NCBI RefSeq assembly: GCF_934630525.1
Contig: NZ_CAKTVX010000008.1
Span: 61,394 to 125,393, forward strand
Source: an uncultured Slackia sp.
GTDB lineage: Bacteria > Actinomycetota > Coriobacteriia > Coriobacteriales > Eggerthellaceae
Length of the DNA: 64,000 nucleotides
Direction of reading: 5' to 3'
The position numbers and the translations under genes are program-made. Of the stretch, positions 9,322-20,624 are shown in pieces. The first letter of the stretch is position 1. Each line of letters begins with the position of its first letter. The notes under the pieces were generated by a model. The model was not told the DNA's origin, did no database searches, and saw nothing but the letters and a program-made list of their open reading frames with translations.

Positions 9322-10422
9322 CTAGATAGATCGCGAACCCGCGGGGTTGCGCAATTCGAAGTCGCGCATGAAGTCAACGAGCGCCTGCACGCCCTCGATA
9401 GGCATGGCGTTGTAAATGCTCGCACGCATGCCGCCCACGCTGCGGTGGCCCTTGATATTCTTCAGACCGGCAGCATCGGCTTCCACAATGAATTTTGCAT
9501 CAAGTTCAGCGTCGCCCGTAACGAACGGCACGTTCATAAGCGAACGGTCCTCCTCGCGTGCGGTGCCATGGAACACATCACTTTCGTCAAGCGCGTTATA
9601 AAGCAGCTGGGCTTTGGCGACATTGATGTCGCGCATACCTTCGAGACCGCCTTGGGCCTTAATCCACTTGAAGACTTTTCCGCATACATAAATCGCGTAG
9701 CACGGCGGCGTGTTATACATACTGCCACCGTCGACATGCGTTTTGTATTGCAGCATGGTGGGAACGCTGGGCAGATCATCGGTAGGAATAAGGTCATCGC
9801 GAACGATAGCAATCGTGACGCCCGCAGGACCCACGTTCTTCTGAGCGCCACCATAAATAAGGCCATACTTGGCCACATCGATGGGCTCGCTCAAAAAGCA
9901 CGATGAGACATCGGACACCAGCGGCACGTCGCCCGTTTCGGGCAGCGCATGATATTTAGTGCCATAGATGGTCTCGTTTTCGCAAATGTAGACGTAATCG
10001 GCGTTCGGATTCACCTGCAACTCGGCCATATTAGGCACGTAGCTGAAATTGTCGTCGGAAGAATCGCCCAGAATGCGAGCATCGCCGAAGCGCTTCGCCT
10101 CCTGGTAGGCCTTTTTACTCCAAGAGCCGCTCACGATATATTCGGCAAAACCGCCGCTCATCAGGTTCAGAGGCACCATGGCGAACTGCGTAGAGCCACC
10201 GCCCTGCAAGAACAGCACCTTATAGTTGCTAGGAATGCCCATGAGGTCGCGCAAATCGGCTTCGGCCTCTTCAATAATCGCCTTGAAAGCTGAAGATCGG
10301 TGGCTCATCTCCATTACCGACATACCGCAACCGCGATAATCGAGCATTTCTTCGGCAGCTTCGCGAAGCACGCTCTCGGGCAGCACCGCGGGACCCGCGG
10401 AGAAGTTGTAAACCCTACCCAT
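9322..10422 (-). CDS. serC: Phosphoserine aminotransferase
   Basis: This 366-residue fold-type I PLP enzyme converts 3-phosphohydroxypyruvate and glutamate to O-phosphoserine. It starts MGRVYNFSAGPAVLP, the signature N-terminus of SerC, and includes QGGGSTQF and the PLP-lysine motif GGAQKNVGPAGV. HRSVGGMRASIYNAM near the C-terminus binds substrate phosphate in this family. Length is standard. The gene is first in the leftward serC-serA-DUF1015 group, with about 260 bases between serC and serA. Confidence 0.95.
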   Translation of the reverse strand: MGRVYNFSAGPAVLPESVLREAAEEMLDYRGCGMSVMEMSHRSSAFKAIIEEAEADLRDLMGIPSNYKVLFLQGGGSTQFAMVPLNLMSGGFAEYIVSGSWSKKAYQEAKRFGDARILGDSSDDNFSYVPNMAELQVNPNADYVYICENETIYGTKYHALPETGDVPLVSDVSSCFLSEPIDVAKYGLIYGGAQKNVGPAGVTIAIVRDDLIPTDDLPSVPTMLQYKTHVDGGSMYNTPPCYAIYVCGKVFKWIKAQGGLEGMRDINVAKAQLLYNALDESDVFHGTAREEDRSLMNVPFVTGDAELDAKFIVEADAAGLKNIKGHRSVGGMRASIYNAMPIEGVQALVDFMRDFELRNPAGSRSI

Positions 10423-10541
10423 GTCGATGACCCCCTTTTCTTCAACGAGAGATTTTTAGCGTCTAAGTACGATATTGTAGTTCAAATGCGAGCGAAACAG
10501 TGCACTTTATTTGACTAGAGTGAAGAATTCACCGAATCATC

Positions 10542-10702
10542 CCGTTCCTCCCGGCTGGCAGACGCCGCGCCGATGCGGCTCTGCGTTCATCCTTGCTCTT
10601 CATTTCAAAACGAAACGCAGCGAGGTGAGCGCATAGTGAGCCGAAGGCGAACGGTAGCGAACCGTCCCCTTCGGCGCGGCGTCTGACAGCCGGGAGGAAC
10701 AG
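10542..10702. repeat. 161-base structured element with 31-base inverted ends
   Basis: The left arm 10542-10572 and right arm 10672-10702 are complementary with about two differences. Nested inside are CCGAAGG...CCTTCGG (10641-10673) containing ACGGT/ACCGT, and CTGCGTT/AACGCAG. It lies in a 457-base gap between serC and the transporter gene, in which I see no coding sequence. It could be a mobile miniature inverted-repeat element or a folded RNA leader of serC, whose start is 120 bases away. There is no T-box or known riboswitch signature. Confidence 0.6.
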
Positions 10703-10834
10703 GGGAATGGGTGGCACAAAGCGACGAATGGGCGGAAGGAAAGTCCATCCCAAAGCTTTTCATCACACCGCAATAAGCGCTTGTGCCGATTTCGCAAGAG
10801 CGGGATGCAAGTTTGGGTCGCATCCCCAGAACCA

Positions 10835-10869
10835 TCCAAAAGAAATCGCCCCCGGATTTCCAGGGGCGA
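10835..10869 (-). terminator. Terminator of the magnesium transporter operon
   Basis: TCGCCCC (10846-10852) pairs with GGGGCGA (10863-10869). On the minus strand the stem is followed by TTTCTTTTGG. It lies 11 bases beyond the transporter stop. Confidence 0.7.
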
Positions 10870-10879
10870 CCGATCAGAC

Positions 10880-12259
10880 CTATTCGATTCCAAGCACCTG
10901 CATCACAAGCAGCGCAACGGTGAGTATCGTAACGATAGCGACGGTAAACCAAATGATTCCCCGTCCGACGATTCCGCTCGCATATTTGCCCATGATGCGC
11001 TTGTCGGCAGCGATAAGAGCCATGAACACGAGCAGCACCGGCAGAACAACACCGTTGATGAACTGGGCGGTGAGCATGATGTTCATAAGGTTGAGGCCCG
11101 GAATAAGCACCACGATCGCCGAGAACACGATGACGGAAGTGAAAATACCCTTGAACATGGGCGCTTCCTTCCAGGTGAAGTCGACGCCGGCCTCCCAACC
11201 AAACGCTTCGCAAATAACGAACGATGTCGTGAGCGGCAGCACGCACGCAGCCAAGAAACTCGCGGCGGTAAGGCCAGCCGCGAACAGGATTTGCGCGTAT
11301 TCGCCCGCAAACGGAGCAAGCGCGGTAGCGGCGTCCTGCGCGGAATCGATCGAAATGCCCTGCGGATAGAGCACTGCGCCCGTGGTAACAATGATGAACC
11401 AGGCGACCAAGCAGGCGACAACCGTGCCAGCCGTCACATCGACCTTCTGCAGGAACATTTCCTCGTGGTCGGTTCCAACGCCCTTATCGACGACGTTGCT
11501 TTGTGCGAAGAACATCATCCACGGCGCGATGGTGGTACCAATCATCGAAATAACGAGCGAAACGAAATGCACGTTCGCGGGAATCTGCGGCACCACGGTC
11601 GCATAGGCAACATCGCCCCAGTTGGGACCAGCCAAAAAAGCGGCGACGATATACGTCACGAACACGAGGGAAATCGCGAGGAAGATTTTCTCGACGCTTT
11701 TATAGCTTCCCTTCACCACGAGCAGCCACACAATCACAGCGGAAATAGGCACGCTCACCCAGGTAGGCACGCCGAAAAGCCCCATGCCCGATGCAATACC
11801 GGCAAATTCGCTGAACGTCGTGGCGACGTTGCCAATTAGCAGCGCGCACATGGCGAAAGCAGTAAGGCGAATGCCGAAACGTTCACGAATAAGTGCAGCG
11901 AAACCTTTGCCCGTTACCGCGCCCATACGGGCAGCGGTCATTTGCACAACGAGCAACAGCACGCACATCACGGGGATAACCCAAAGCGCGGCATAGCCGA
12001 AATCGGCACCTGCTGTGGAATACGTCGAAATGCCGCCAGCATCGTTGCCGGCCATGGCGCTTACGACGCCAGGACCCATAGCTGCAAGCACGAGCAGGAA
12101 GAACGGCTTCTTCTTCTCGTCGGCCGACCCCTCCGTGGCGGGGGAATCGGAAACGGTTTCCGCAAGCTCCGGCTTTCCCGCCTTGCGCGCGACGTATTCA
12201 GCCTCGCGGCGTTCCTGCATGACCTCGTCATACGTCGCATCGCGACGTATGACGGCCAT
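10880..12259 (-). CDS. NRAMP-related transporter, probably magnesium-type (NRMT)
   Basis: This 459-residue inner-membrane protein has about 11 helices in the SLC11/NRAMP fold. Canonical manganese/iron members have DPGN in helix 1 and MPH in helix 6. Here helix 1 reads GNDAGG (71-76) and the helix-6 site reads APW (245-247), so the metal-binding Asn and Met environment is altered. These changes are hallmarks of the NRMT clade, whose Eggerthella lenta member is known to carry Mg2+. The first 50 residues are a charged cytosolic tail. The ATG directly abuts the stop codon of the upstream MgtE-domain gene (TAAATG), so the two are translationally coupled. Assignment as a Mg2+ carrier is inference from motifs and partner. 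Confidence 0.85.
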   Translation of the reverse strand: MAVIRRDATYDEVMQERREAEYVARKAGKPELAETVSDSPATEGSADEKKKPFFLLVLAAMGPGVVSAMAGNDAGGISTYSTAGADFGYAALWVIPVMCVLLLVVQMTAARMGAVTGKGFAALIRERFGIRLTAFAMCALLIGNVATTFSEFAGIASGMGLFGVPTWVSVPISAVIVWLLVVKGSYKSVEKIFLAISLVFVTYIVAAFLAGPNWGDVAYATVVPQIPANVHFVSLVISMIGTTIAPWMMFFAQSNVVDKGVGTDHEEMFLQKVDVTAGTVVACLVAWFIIVTTGAVLYPQGISIDSAQDAATALAPFAGEYAQILFAAGLTAASFLAACVLPLTTSFVICEAFGWEAGVDFTWKEAPMFKGIFTSVIVFSAIVVLIPGLNLMNIMLTAQFINGVVLPVLLVFMALIAADKRIMGKYASGIVGRGIIWFTVAIVTILTVALLVMQVLGIE

Positions 12260-13609
12260 TTACAGCACCCCCGCGATTTCGAGCACGATGAGCGTATACA
12301 CGGCAAGAGCCGCCGCGCCGCCGATAATGCCGGCGACCACCGTAAGGGCGCGAGACGTATTCTTCTCGCTCTCGGTGCTTTCTTCCATGACTTCCATGGC
12401 GTCGTCGACGGTAACCAGGCCAAGCATGCGTCCCGATTCGTCAACGACGGGCAACGCGACCATGTCGTATTTCGAGATATCGGCCGCAACCTCTTCTTCA
12501 TCCTCATCGGGCGGCACAGAGATGATCTCGGTATACATGATGTCTTTGAGCTGCGATTCGCGATGCGCCAGCACCAGCGTGCGCATCGACAGCACGCCGA
12601 CGAGCTTCTCGGAGTCTTCCTCGAGCACGTACACGAAGTGAACGGTCGGGAAGTCCTCATCGAGGGCGCGGAGCACTTCAACCGTATCGAGCACGGTATC
12701 GGTTTCTTTCATAGCGACGAACTGGGTGGTCATCATGCCGCCGGCAGTGTCGTCTTTGTAGCCGAGCAAGGAACGAATCTCGGCCGCGTCTTCGACGCCC
12801 ATCAGGCGAAGCAGCGTTTCAGCCTTTTCATAAGGAAGGTCACGAATAATATCGGCCGCATCGTCAGGGTCCATTTGGCCCAAAAGGCCGGAAGCCTCGC
12901 GGTCGCCCAAGTCGTCGAGCGTTTCAGCCTGGTACTCATCTTCCAACTCGGCGATAACCTCGGCCGAACGCGCATCGTCAAGGTGCTTGAATACCTCGGC
13001 ACGCTGCTTGGGATCGAGCTGCTCCAGAATATCTGCGACGTCGGCAGGGTGCATCTCGTTCAAACGGCGGTGCGTCACGGAAAGCTGCACTTTGGACAAG
13101 TCGCGATCGAGCAGGTCCATATAGTTCCAGGCGATAATCTTTTCATCGATTTTCTTGCCGAAGAGCTTCGCCGCGCCCACAACGGCTTTCTCGAGAAGCG
13201 GATGAAGGCCGCGCAGGATGCCGCGCACGCCAACCTCGGCGCCCAGAAGACGCAGCTGCGTGCCAGAAGGGGAGAGCTTCAAGTCGTTAACGCGCACGAG
13301 CTTAAGGCCTTGCGTGTCAACAATTTGCTGATCAAGCAAATCACGGGCAAGCAAGACTTCGTCGGGCTGCAGATAACTGAAGCGAATGTTGTACGACTCG
13401 GTATTAAGGCGAACTTCGTCTTCGGAAAAGCTGTCGACGTACTTGCGCCAACTAATCATGAACGGCGTGCGGCCGGGGCCTTTAAACGCCAAGGAAGTAA
13501 TGCGTGGAAACATCTCGCCCGTGGAAATAGCGAGATCAGACACAACACCGAGCTTTTCTCCCGTTGAATCGTATACGGGATTACCCAGCATGTTGGACAA
13601 GTAGAGCAA
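12260..13609 (-). CDS. MgtE-type Mg2+-sensing domain protein (PRC barrel, MgtE-N, CBS pair, one membrane helix)
   Basis: The 449-residue product has PRC-barrel-like segments near 1-75 and 90-125, then an MgtE N-domain with alpha-helical repeats (185-285; LNEMHPADVADILEQL, LGQMDPDDAADIIRDL). A paired CBS domain follows (290-410; DDTAGGMMT, LPVVDESGRMLGLVTVDDA). A single hydrophobic helix (about 424-445) ends the protein. MgtE channels have five pore helices after the CBS domains, and these are absent. It is therefore a sensor half without a pore, encoded next to a transporter of another family. The TTG at 13609 is chosen because GGGGAGG precedes it by seven bases. The leader holds AAGGTT/AACCTT but no riboswitch I recognise. 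Confidence 0.85.
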   Translation of the reverse strand: MLYLSNMLGNPVYDSTGEKLGVVSDLAISTGEMFPRITSLAFKGPGRTPFMISWRKYVDSFSEDEVRLNTESYNIRFSYLQPDEVLLARDLLDQQIVDTQGLKLVRVNDLKLSPSGTQLRLLGAEVGVRGILRGLHPLLEKAVVGAAKLFGKKIDEKIIAWNYMDLLDRDLSKVQLSVTHRRLNEMHPADVADILEQLDPKQRAEVFKHLDDARSAEVIAELEDEYQAETLDDLGDREASGLLGQMDPDDAADIIRDLPYEKAETLLRLMGVEDAAEIRSLLGYKDDTAGGMMTTQFVAMKETDTVLDTVEVLRALDEDFPTVHFVYVLEEDSEKLVGVLSMRTLVLAHRESQLKDIMYTEIISVPPDEDEEEVAADISKYDMVALPVVDESGRMLGLVTVDDAMEVMEESTESEKNTSRALTVVAGIIGGAAALAVYTLIVLEIAGVL

Positions 13610-13721
13610 TGCTTGCCTCCCCTCGAACAATGCGGCCTGAGGCCCACGAAGGAAAGCGGAGGACCTCAAGGTTAGCGAACTATGTGTTTTCGAACCTTCA
13701 AAATGGCCCTTTTCTCCTAGA

Positions 13722-13745
13722 CAATAAAAAAGCCGCTCTCGCGGC
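13722..13745 (-). terminator. tRNA-Arg terminator
   Basis: On the minus strand GCCGC-GAGA-GCGGC is followed by TTTTTTATT, a classic intrinsic terminator, about 50 bases after the tRNA 3' end. Confidence 0.85.
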
Positions 13746-13795
13746 GCAACTGCTTATCGGCTAATTTTGAACCGATTTTGCAATCGGCGAGAAAG

Positions 13796-13872
13796 TGGTG
13801 CGCCGTGAGGGATTCGAACCCCCGACGTACTGATTCGTAGTCAGTCCCTCTATCCAGCTGAGGTAACGGCGC
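13796..13872 (-). tRNA. tRNA-Arg (anticodon ACG)
   Basis: The 77-base cloverleaf has a GCGCCGT/ACGGCGC acceptor stem. The anticodon stem ACTGA/TCAGT encloses the loop CTACGAA (anticodon ACG, wobble A expected to be inosine). The T-arm reads GGGGGTTCGAATCCCTC, and CCA is encoded. The sequence is identical to the tRNA at 63786-63862 in the opposite orientation. Confidence 0.97.
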
Positions 13873-13892
13873 ACTTCATAAGCAGCTCGATA

Positions 13893-13920
13893 ATAATAAC
13901 CCATACACCCTAGAAGTCAA
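13893..13920 (-). promoter_or_regulatory. Promoter of tRNA-Arg
   Basis: On the minus strand TTGACT (13915-13920) and TATTAT (13893-13898) are separated by 16 bases. The tRNA begins 20 bases downstream. Confidence 0.65.
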
Positions 13921-13930
13921 CGGGTTTTAG

Positions 13931-13980
13931 AAAAATTTTTCAAAAATTAGCGGCCGACCGGGTTTGCCCCGATCGGCCGC
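13931..13980 (-). terminator. gyrA terminator
   Basis: A long G+C stem, GCGGCCGA...TCGGCCGC, spans 13950-13980 and is followed on the minus strand by TAATTTTTG. It lies 16 bases past the gyrA stop. Confidence 0.85.
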
Positions 13981-13995
13981 CATTCTCACGAGCGA

Positions 13996-16599
13996 CTATT
14001 CGTCGTCTTCGGTTTCGTCGAGTTCGTCTTCGACATCGGCCTCGTCTTCAATATCGACATCAGCTTCGACCTCGTCGGCGTCGACGTCATTCGAATCGGC
14101 GGTTTCGACTTCATCGAAATCGTCGTCTTCGTCGCCGTCTTTCTTCTTATCCTCGGTCGCGATAGCGCAGGTGCATACCTTGTCGGAATCGGCAACGTTC
14201 ATCACGCGCACGCCTTGAGCGGAGCGTCCCAACTGGCTAATGCTCTCGACGGAAGTGCGAATCACGACGCCTTCCTCCGAGATAATCATGAGCTCATCGC
14301 TTTCCTCGACGACCTTCATGGCCGTAAGCTGGCCCTTCTTCGCCGTCATGGTAATGGTGAACACGCCCTGGCCGCCGCGGTGGTGCAGCGGATAGTCGGC
14401 AACGGGGGTGCGCTTGCCATAGCCCTTCTCGGTAATCACGAACAGCTCGGTGCCCGGGCGGGCGATTTCCATGCCAAGCACGCGCACGCCGGCGGGAACT
14501 GTCATGCCGCGCACGCCCATGGTATCGCGGCCCATCGAGCGAACCTCGGATTCATCCCAGGTAATCGCTTTGCCGGCGCTCGAAACCATCATCACGCGCT
14601 CGCCTTGCTTCACGCGGCGCACGGCGATGAGGTTATCGTCTTCCTTCAGGTTGATGGCGATAAGGCCATCGCGGCGGCTGCGATCGTACAGGCTCATGGA
14701 GGTCTTCTTCACCATGCCCTGCTCGGTGCCGAACATGAGGTATTCGTCCTCGGGGAAGTCTTTCGTCGCGATAATCGCCGAAATGGTCTCGCCCTTCTCG
14801 AGCGGCAACAAGTTCACGATCGCCGTGCCGCGAGCTTGGCGGCTCGCTTCGGGAATCTCATAAACCTTCAGGCGATAGACCTTGCCGCGCGTCGAGAAGA
14901 ACAGCATATAGCTATGGGTCGACGCAATGAACAGGTGCTCAACGAAGTCGTTGTCCTTCAAGCTCACGCCCTGCATGCCCTTGCCGCCGCGTTTTTGCTG
15001 GCGATAGGTCGCAACGGGCAAGCGCTTCACGTATCCGGCCTTCGTCACCGTGATAACCATGTCTTCCTCGGCGATGAGGTCTTCGACATCGATATCTTTG
15101 GCGGCGGCGGAAAGCTGCGTGCGGCGAGGCGTGTTGTATTTCGCCTTGATCTCGAGCAGCTCTTCCTTGATGACCTGACGCATGAGGTTCTCGTCGGCGA
15201 GAATGCGCTTGAAGTAATTAATCTTCTCTTTGAGTTCCTTCAACTCGGCCTCGAGCTTGTGGCGCTCCAAACCAGTGAGGCGGCGCAGGCGCATTTCCAA
15301 AATGGCCTGCGTTTGCGCGTCGGTAAGGCCGAAGCGCTCGGTCAGGCGGGCAGACGCCTCTTTGTCGGTCTCGCTGCTGCGAATAATCTGGATAACCTCG
15401 TCGATGTTATCCAGAGCGACGAGCAAACCTTCGAGAATATGGGCGCGCTCTTCAGCCTTGCGCAGTTCGTACTTGGTACGACGCGTGACGACGTCTTCCT
15501 GATGGAGAATGTAGTAATGCAGCATTTCCTTCAGAGAAAGCGTACGCGGCACGCCATCGACCAGGGCCAGCATAATGACGCCCCAACCGACCTGCAGCTG
15601 GGTGTGCTTGTAGAGCTTATTGAGAACGACCTGGGGAATCGCATTCTGCTTGAGCTCGATGATGATGTCGACCGGCGAATTGCGGTCGGCGCCGTCGTGC
15701 ACATTCGAAATCTCGGGCAGCTTCTTATCGCGAATGAGCTCGCCAAGCTTCTGCATGAGGTTCGTACGATTCACCTGATAAGGAATCTCGGTAATCACGA
15801 TGGAGTGCTTGCCGTTCTTGCCCTCGATGATCTCGTGCTTCGAACGAATCGTGAGATTGCCGCGGCCGGTCTCGTACGCATCGAGAATGCCCTTTTTGCC
15901 CATGATGACGCCGCCGGTTGGGAAGTCGGGGCCAGGCATCACGGTCATGAGTTCTTCAGTCATGCAGTCGGGGTTGTCAAGCATCATGCACGTCGCGTCG
16001 ATGGTTTCGCCCAAGTTGTGGGGCGGAATATTCGTCGCCATGCCAACAGCGATGCCGTTCGAGCCATTCACCAACAGGTTAGGGAAGCGCGCGGGGAGCA
16101 CAGAAGGCTCTTGCAGGCTTTCGTCGTAGTTGGGATTCCAGTCGACCGTTTCCTTTTCGAGGTCGCGCAGCAATTCCATGGCGGGCTTGGCCAAACGAGC
16201 CTCGGTGTAACGCATAGCTGCAGCAGAGTCGCCGTCGATGGAGCCGAAGTTGCCGTGGCCGTCGACCAGGGGCACGCGCATCGAGAAGTCCTGAGCCATG
16301 CGAACCATGGTGTCGTATACCGCGGAGTCGCCATGCGGATGGTATTTACCAATAACGTCGCCAACCGTACGCGCAGACTTGCTATGCGGGCGGTTGGGCG
16401 TGATGCCGCTGTCGTACATTGCATACAGAATGCGGCGGTGAACCGGCTTCAAGCCGTCGCGCACATCAGGCAGCGCGCGAGCGACGATAACGCTCATCGA
16501 GTATTCGAGGAACGACGAGCGCATCTCATGGCCGAGTTCGGCCAATTTGATGCCCGAAGCCCCCGAATCAGAGCTTGCAATAATATCCTGATCAGCCAC
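13996..16599 (-). CDS. gyrA: DNA gyrase subunit A
   Basis: This 867-residue subunit cuts and rejoins DNA in the gyrase A2B2 complex, which adds negative supercoils. The breakage domain includes [21 protein letters not shown] and the active-site tyrosine in [11 protein letters not shown]. The quinolone-determining stretch reads [17 protein letters not shown], with the wild-type Ser and Asp/Tyr pattern. The C-terminal beta-pinwheel carries the GyrA box QKRGGKG needed for wrapping. The final 50 or so residues are strikingly acidic (runs of Asp/Glu), an extension resembling the regulatory acidic tails of some gyrases. gyrB lies 29 bases upstream, so the two are co-transcribed. A hairpin terminator follows. 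Confidence 0.98.
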   Translation of the reverse strand: MADQDIIASSDSGASGIKLAELGHEMRSSFLEYSMSVIVARALPDVRDGLKPVHRRILYAMYDSGITPNRPHSKSARTVGDVIGKYHPHGDSAVYDTMVRMAQDFSMRVPLVDGHGNFGSIDGDSAAAMRYTEARLAKPAMELLRDLEKETVDWNPNYDESLQEPSVLPARFPNLLVNGSNGIAVGMATNIPPHNLGETIDATCMMLDNPDCMTEELMTVMPGPDFPTGGVIMGKKGILDAYETGRGNLTIRSKHEIIEGKNGKHSIVITEIPYQVNRTNLMQKLGELIRDKKLPEISNVHDGADRNSPVDIIIELKQNAIPQVVLNKLYKHTQLQVGWGVIMLALVDGVPRTLSLKEMLHYYILHQEDVVTRRTKYELRKAEERAHILEGLLVALDNIDEVIQIIRSSETDKEASARLTERFGLTDAQTQAILEMRLRRLTGLERHKLEAELKELKEKINYFKRILADENLMRQVIKEELLEIKAKYNTPRRTQLSAAAKDIDVEDLIAEEDMVITVTKAGYVKRLPVATYRQQKRGGKGMQGVSLKDNDFVEHLFIASTHSYMLFFSTRGKVYRLKVYEIPEASRQARGTAIVNLLPLEKGETISAIIATKDFPEDEYLMFGTEQGMVKKTSMSLYDRSRRDGLIAINLKEDDNLIAVRRVKQGERVMMVSSAGKAITWDESEVRSMGRDTMGVRGMTVPAGVRVLGMEIARPGTELFVITEKGYGKRTPVADYPLHHRGGQGVFTITMTAKKGQLTAMKVVEESDELMIISEEGVVIRTSVESISQLGRSAQGVRVMNVADSDKVCTCAIATEDKKKDGDEDDDFDEVETADSNDVDADEVEADVDIEDEADVEDELDETEDDE

Positions 16600-16628
16600 T
16601 TTTGTCCTTTCGTAAGAACGGCTTAATC

Positions 16629-18647
<2,019 letters not shown>

Positions 18648-18797
18648 TCAACCGCCAATTTCACATAGAACAGGACGCCGAGGAGCGCACCAGCTGGATG
18701 AGGTGCGTAAAAACTCAAGCAATCCAACTAGCGAATTTTACCATATTCAGGGTTTTATACCGCGCTTCAGCACGCGATTTAAGATAGTCCACACGGC

Positions 18798-19472
18798 CTA
18801 CAAGGCCCCATTGTCGCCTTTTTCGACTGCAGCAGCGTTTTTTACCTCTAAATCGGAAATCATGGCGCGTTTAAGCGCTTCTCGCACCTTTTTATCGGGA
18901 ATCGCGGACAGCTCCTCGTCAATCTGGGCTATACGCGCCTCAGAAAGCGCCACACGCCGCGCTTTCTCTTGAGCGGCCGTTTTTTCGGCTTCTTCACGGT
19001 AAGGATGAGAGAGTTTGTACTTGCCGCGCGAGACACGGATGCGGAACTCGTCGATTTCTTCGCCGAACAGCTCAAGGAACTTCAACTTGATCATCTCGCG
19101 GCGCGCGTCGACCTCCGCCGCGATAAGGCTATCTTCCACATACACGATGAGCTCGCCCGCGGGCGGCTTTCGACGAACGAACGCGCCACCTGCCGAACGG
19201 GGCGCGGAGGGCGACGTGCGCGAGGTTTCATTCCGTTCCGATGTTTCACGTGAAACATCGGTTTCCTCTTCAGCCTTGCGAATGATGTAAATCGAATTCG
19301 TGTGGTCGAGAATTACTGCGGCGGCGGGGCCGGCGCACGCTTCAAGCGCCGACTTCCACATGCGCTTCACCTTTGCGGCGCGCGCCGCTTTAGCCGCAAG
19401 CACGTCCGAAGATGCCTGCCCACGCAAAGTCTTTTGGAGGGCCATGGAAAACGATTTCATGGAATTGCTCAT
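18798..19472 (-). CDS. dciA: DciA-like DUF721 protein (replicative helicase loader)
   Basis: This 224-residue protein has a DUF721-like core (KMWKSALEACAG-type helix, then GELIVYVEDSLIAAEVDARREMIKL split here by an insert) and a basic/helical C-terminal tail. DciA proteins help load the DnaB helicase in bacteria without DnaC or DnaI. The position between recF and gyrB is the usual actinobacterial one. The ATG at 19472 overlaps the recF stop as ATGA, so translation is coupled. An unusual feature is a perfect parS site inside the gene (19242-19257), read as VSRET in a variable linker. The insertion of roughly 40 low-complexity residues around that site is probably disordered. Confidence 0.8.
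   Translation of the reverse strand: MSNSMKSFSMALQKTLRGQASSDVLAAKAARAAKVKRMWKSALEACAGPAAAVILDHTNSIYIIRKAEEETDVSRETSERNETSRTSPSAPRSAGGAFVRRKPPAGELIVYVEDSLIAAEVDARREMIKLKFLELFGEEIDEFRIRVSRGKYKLSHPYREEAEKTAAQEKARRVALSEARIAQIDEELSAIPDKKVREALKRAMISDLEVKNAAAVEKGDNGAL
19242..19257. promoter_or_regulatory. parS centromere site inside dciA
   Basis: The perfect 16-base palindrome TGTTTCACGTGAAACA is the ParB nucleation sequence. ParA and ParB are encoded 9 kb away on the other side of the origin. Confidence 0.95.
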
Positions 19473-20611
19473 GCGCGAACACCCGCCTTCGACAAATCGA
19501 GCACAGACGCGCGATCGACGATATCGTCTTCGAAACACGTCAAATCGGTAGCGGTCATGAACGTCTGGATATCTTCATGCAACAAATCAACGAGCGCGCC
19601 GCGGCGGCGGGCATCGAGTTCGCTCATCACGTCGTCGAGCAGCAGCACAGGTTTTACGCCAAGCATCTTCTTCACCAATTCAACCTCGGCGATTTTCCAC
19701 GCAAGCGCAATTGAGCGCTGTTGGCCCTGCGAAGCAAACGTGCGGGCGTTGCGCCCGTCGATGAAGAATTCCATATGGTCGGCGTGCGGGCCCACGACCG
19801 CACGGTGGCGCGCACGTTCCTCGAGGCGGCGCGAGAACATCGCATTCGCCGTTGCCTCAAGAACCTCGTCTTTCGACATTTCCACGTCGTATGGGCGGCT
19901 CTCGGCCAGCTCCGCCAAATCCTCCGAAAGCCACGAGGGAATGTACGAATACGAGAGCTCCTCCGCGCCGTCGGTGATATCGCCATATACGCGAGCCATG
20001 CGGCCACACAGATTGCGGAACAGCGCGACGCGATACATATGGAGGCGAGCGGCTACGGGAATAAGAGCGTCGTTCACGCTGTCGATAAGCACATCGGTCG
20101 CTTCATCTTTCAGAAGCGCGTTCTTATTGCGCAGAAGCTTCTCGTAATCGCGGCGAATAACGCGATGGTTCTTCGAAAGCTGGCTGCCAAGCAAATCGAT
20201 TGCAGAACGCTTTGGCGTTTGAGAGCCCTTCGCAAGCTCAAGATCGTCGGGAGAGAACGCCACGGCGGGCAGAATTCCCTGCAAATCTTGCGCTGCGCGG
20301 CGTTTCCCATTGAGCGTGTACGACCTCGATGCCGGCTCAATCACCGTCGCAACGCTCAAGTCGCGCGAGTCGGATACAAATCGCGCTTCGAGGCGGGCAA
20401 ATGGCGCACCCCACATAATGAGGTCGCGCCCGCGGGCCGAGCGAAACGACCCATGGGCGCACAAAAGCTGGATTCCCTCGACGACGTTGCTTTTGCCCGT
20501 GGCATTAGGGCCCACGAAAATCGTGAGTCCGCCAATGTCGCCCAATGCGAGGCTTCGATAGTTGCGAAAACCTGCCAGGCGCACTTCCTGAATGCGAAGA
20601 TCATTTGCCAC
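19469..20611 (-). CDS. recF: RecF recombination protein
   Basis: This 380-residue SMC-like ATPase helps load RecA at gapped DNA and stalled forks. The Walker A motif GPNATGKSNVVEG is near residue 35. The signature STVQ-like region and the Walker B VLLLDDVMSELD with the following RRGALVDLL are near 300-330. It starts at the GTG at 20611 (MANDLRIQEVRL), where AAGGA is ten bases upstream and partly inside the dnaN stop region. This places it 13 bases after dnaN. The stop overlaps dciA by four bases. Order dnaA-dnaN-recF-dciA-gyrB-gyrA is the classic origin operon. Confidence 0.96.
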   Translation of the reverse strand: MANDLRIQEVRLAGFRNYRSLALGDIGGLTIFVGPNATGKSNVVEGIQLLCAHGSFRSARGRDLIMWGAPFARLEARFVSDSRDLSVATVIEPASRSYTLNGKRRAAQDLQGILPAVAFSPDDLELAKGSQTPKRSAIDLLGSQLSKNHRVIRRDYEKLLRNKNALLKDEATDVLIDSVNDALIPVAARLHMYRVALFRNLCGRMARVYGDITDGAEELSYSYIPSWLSEDLAELAESRPYDVEMSKDEVLEATANAMFSRRLEERARHRAVVGPHADHMEFFIDGRNARTFASQGQQRSIALAWKIAEVELVKKMLGVKPVLLLDDVMSELDARRRGALVDLLHEDIQTFMTATDLTCFEDDIVDRASVLDLSKAGVRA

Positions 20612-20624
20612 GGAGAGCACGTCC

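Noticed and set aside
10423..10541. T-box or serine riboswitch before serC
   Set aside because: No T-box sequence, specifier loop or known aptamer core is visible.
10880..12259. Ordinary MntH manganese transporter
   Set aside because: The DPGN and MPH metal-site motifs are replaced by GNDAGG and APW.
12260..13609. Full MgtE magnesium channel
   Set aside because: Only one membrane helix follows the CBS domains, while a channel needs five.
13610..13721. M-box magnesium riboswitch before the MgtE-domain gene
   Set aside because: The leader is too short and lacks the M-box core. Only small stems are present.
14215..16626. 803-codon open frame on the plus strand opposite gyrA
   Set aside because: It mirrors gyrA codon structure, has no family motif, and gyrA is unmistakable on the other strand.
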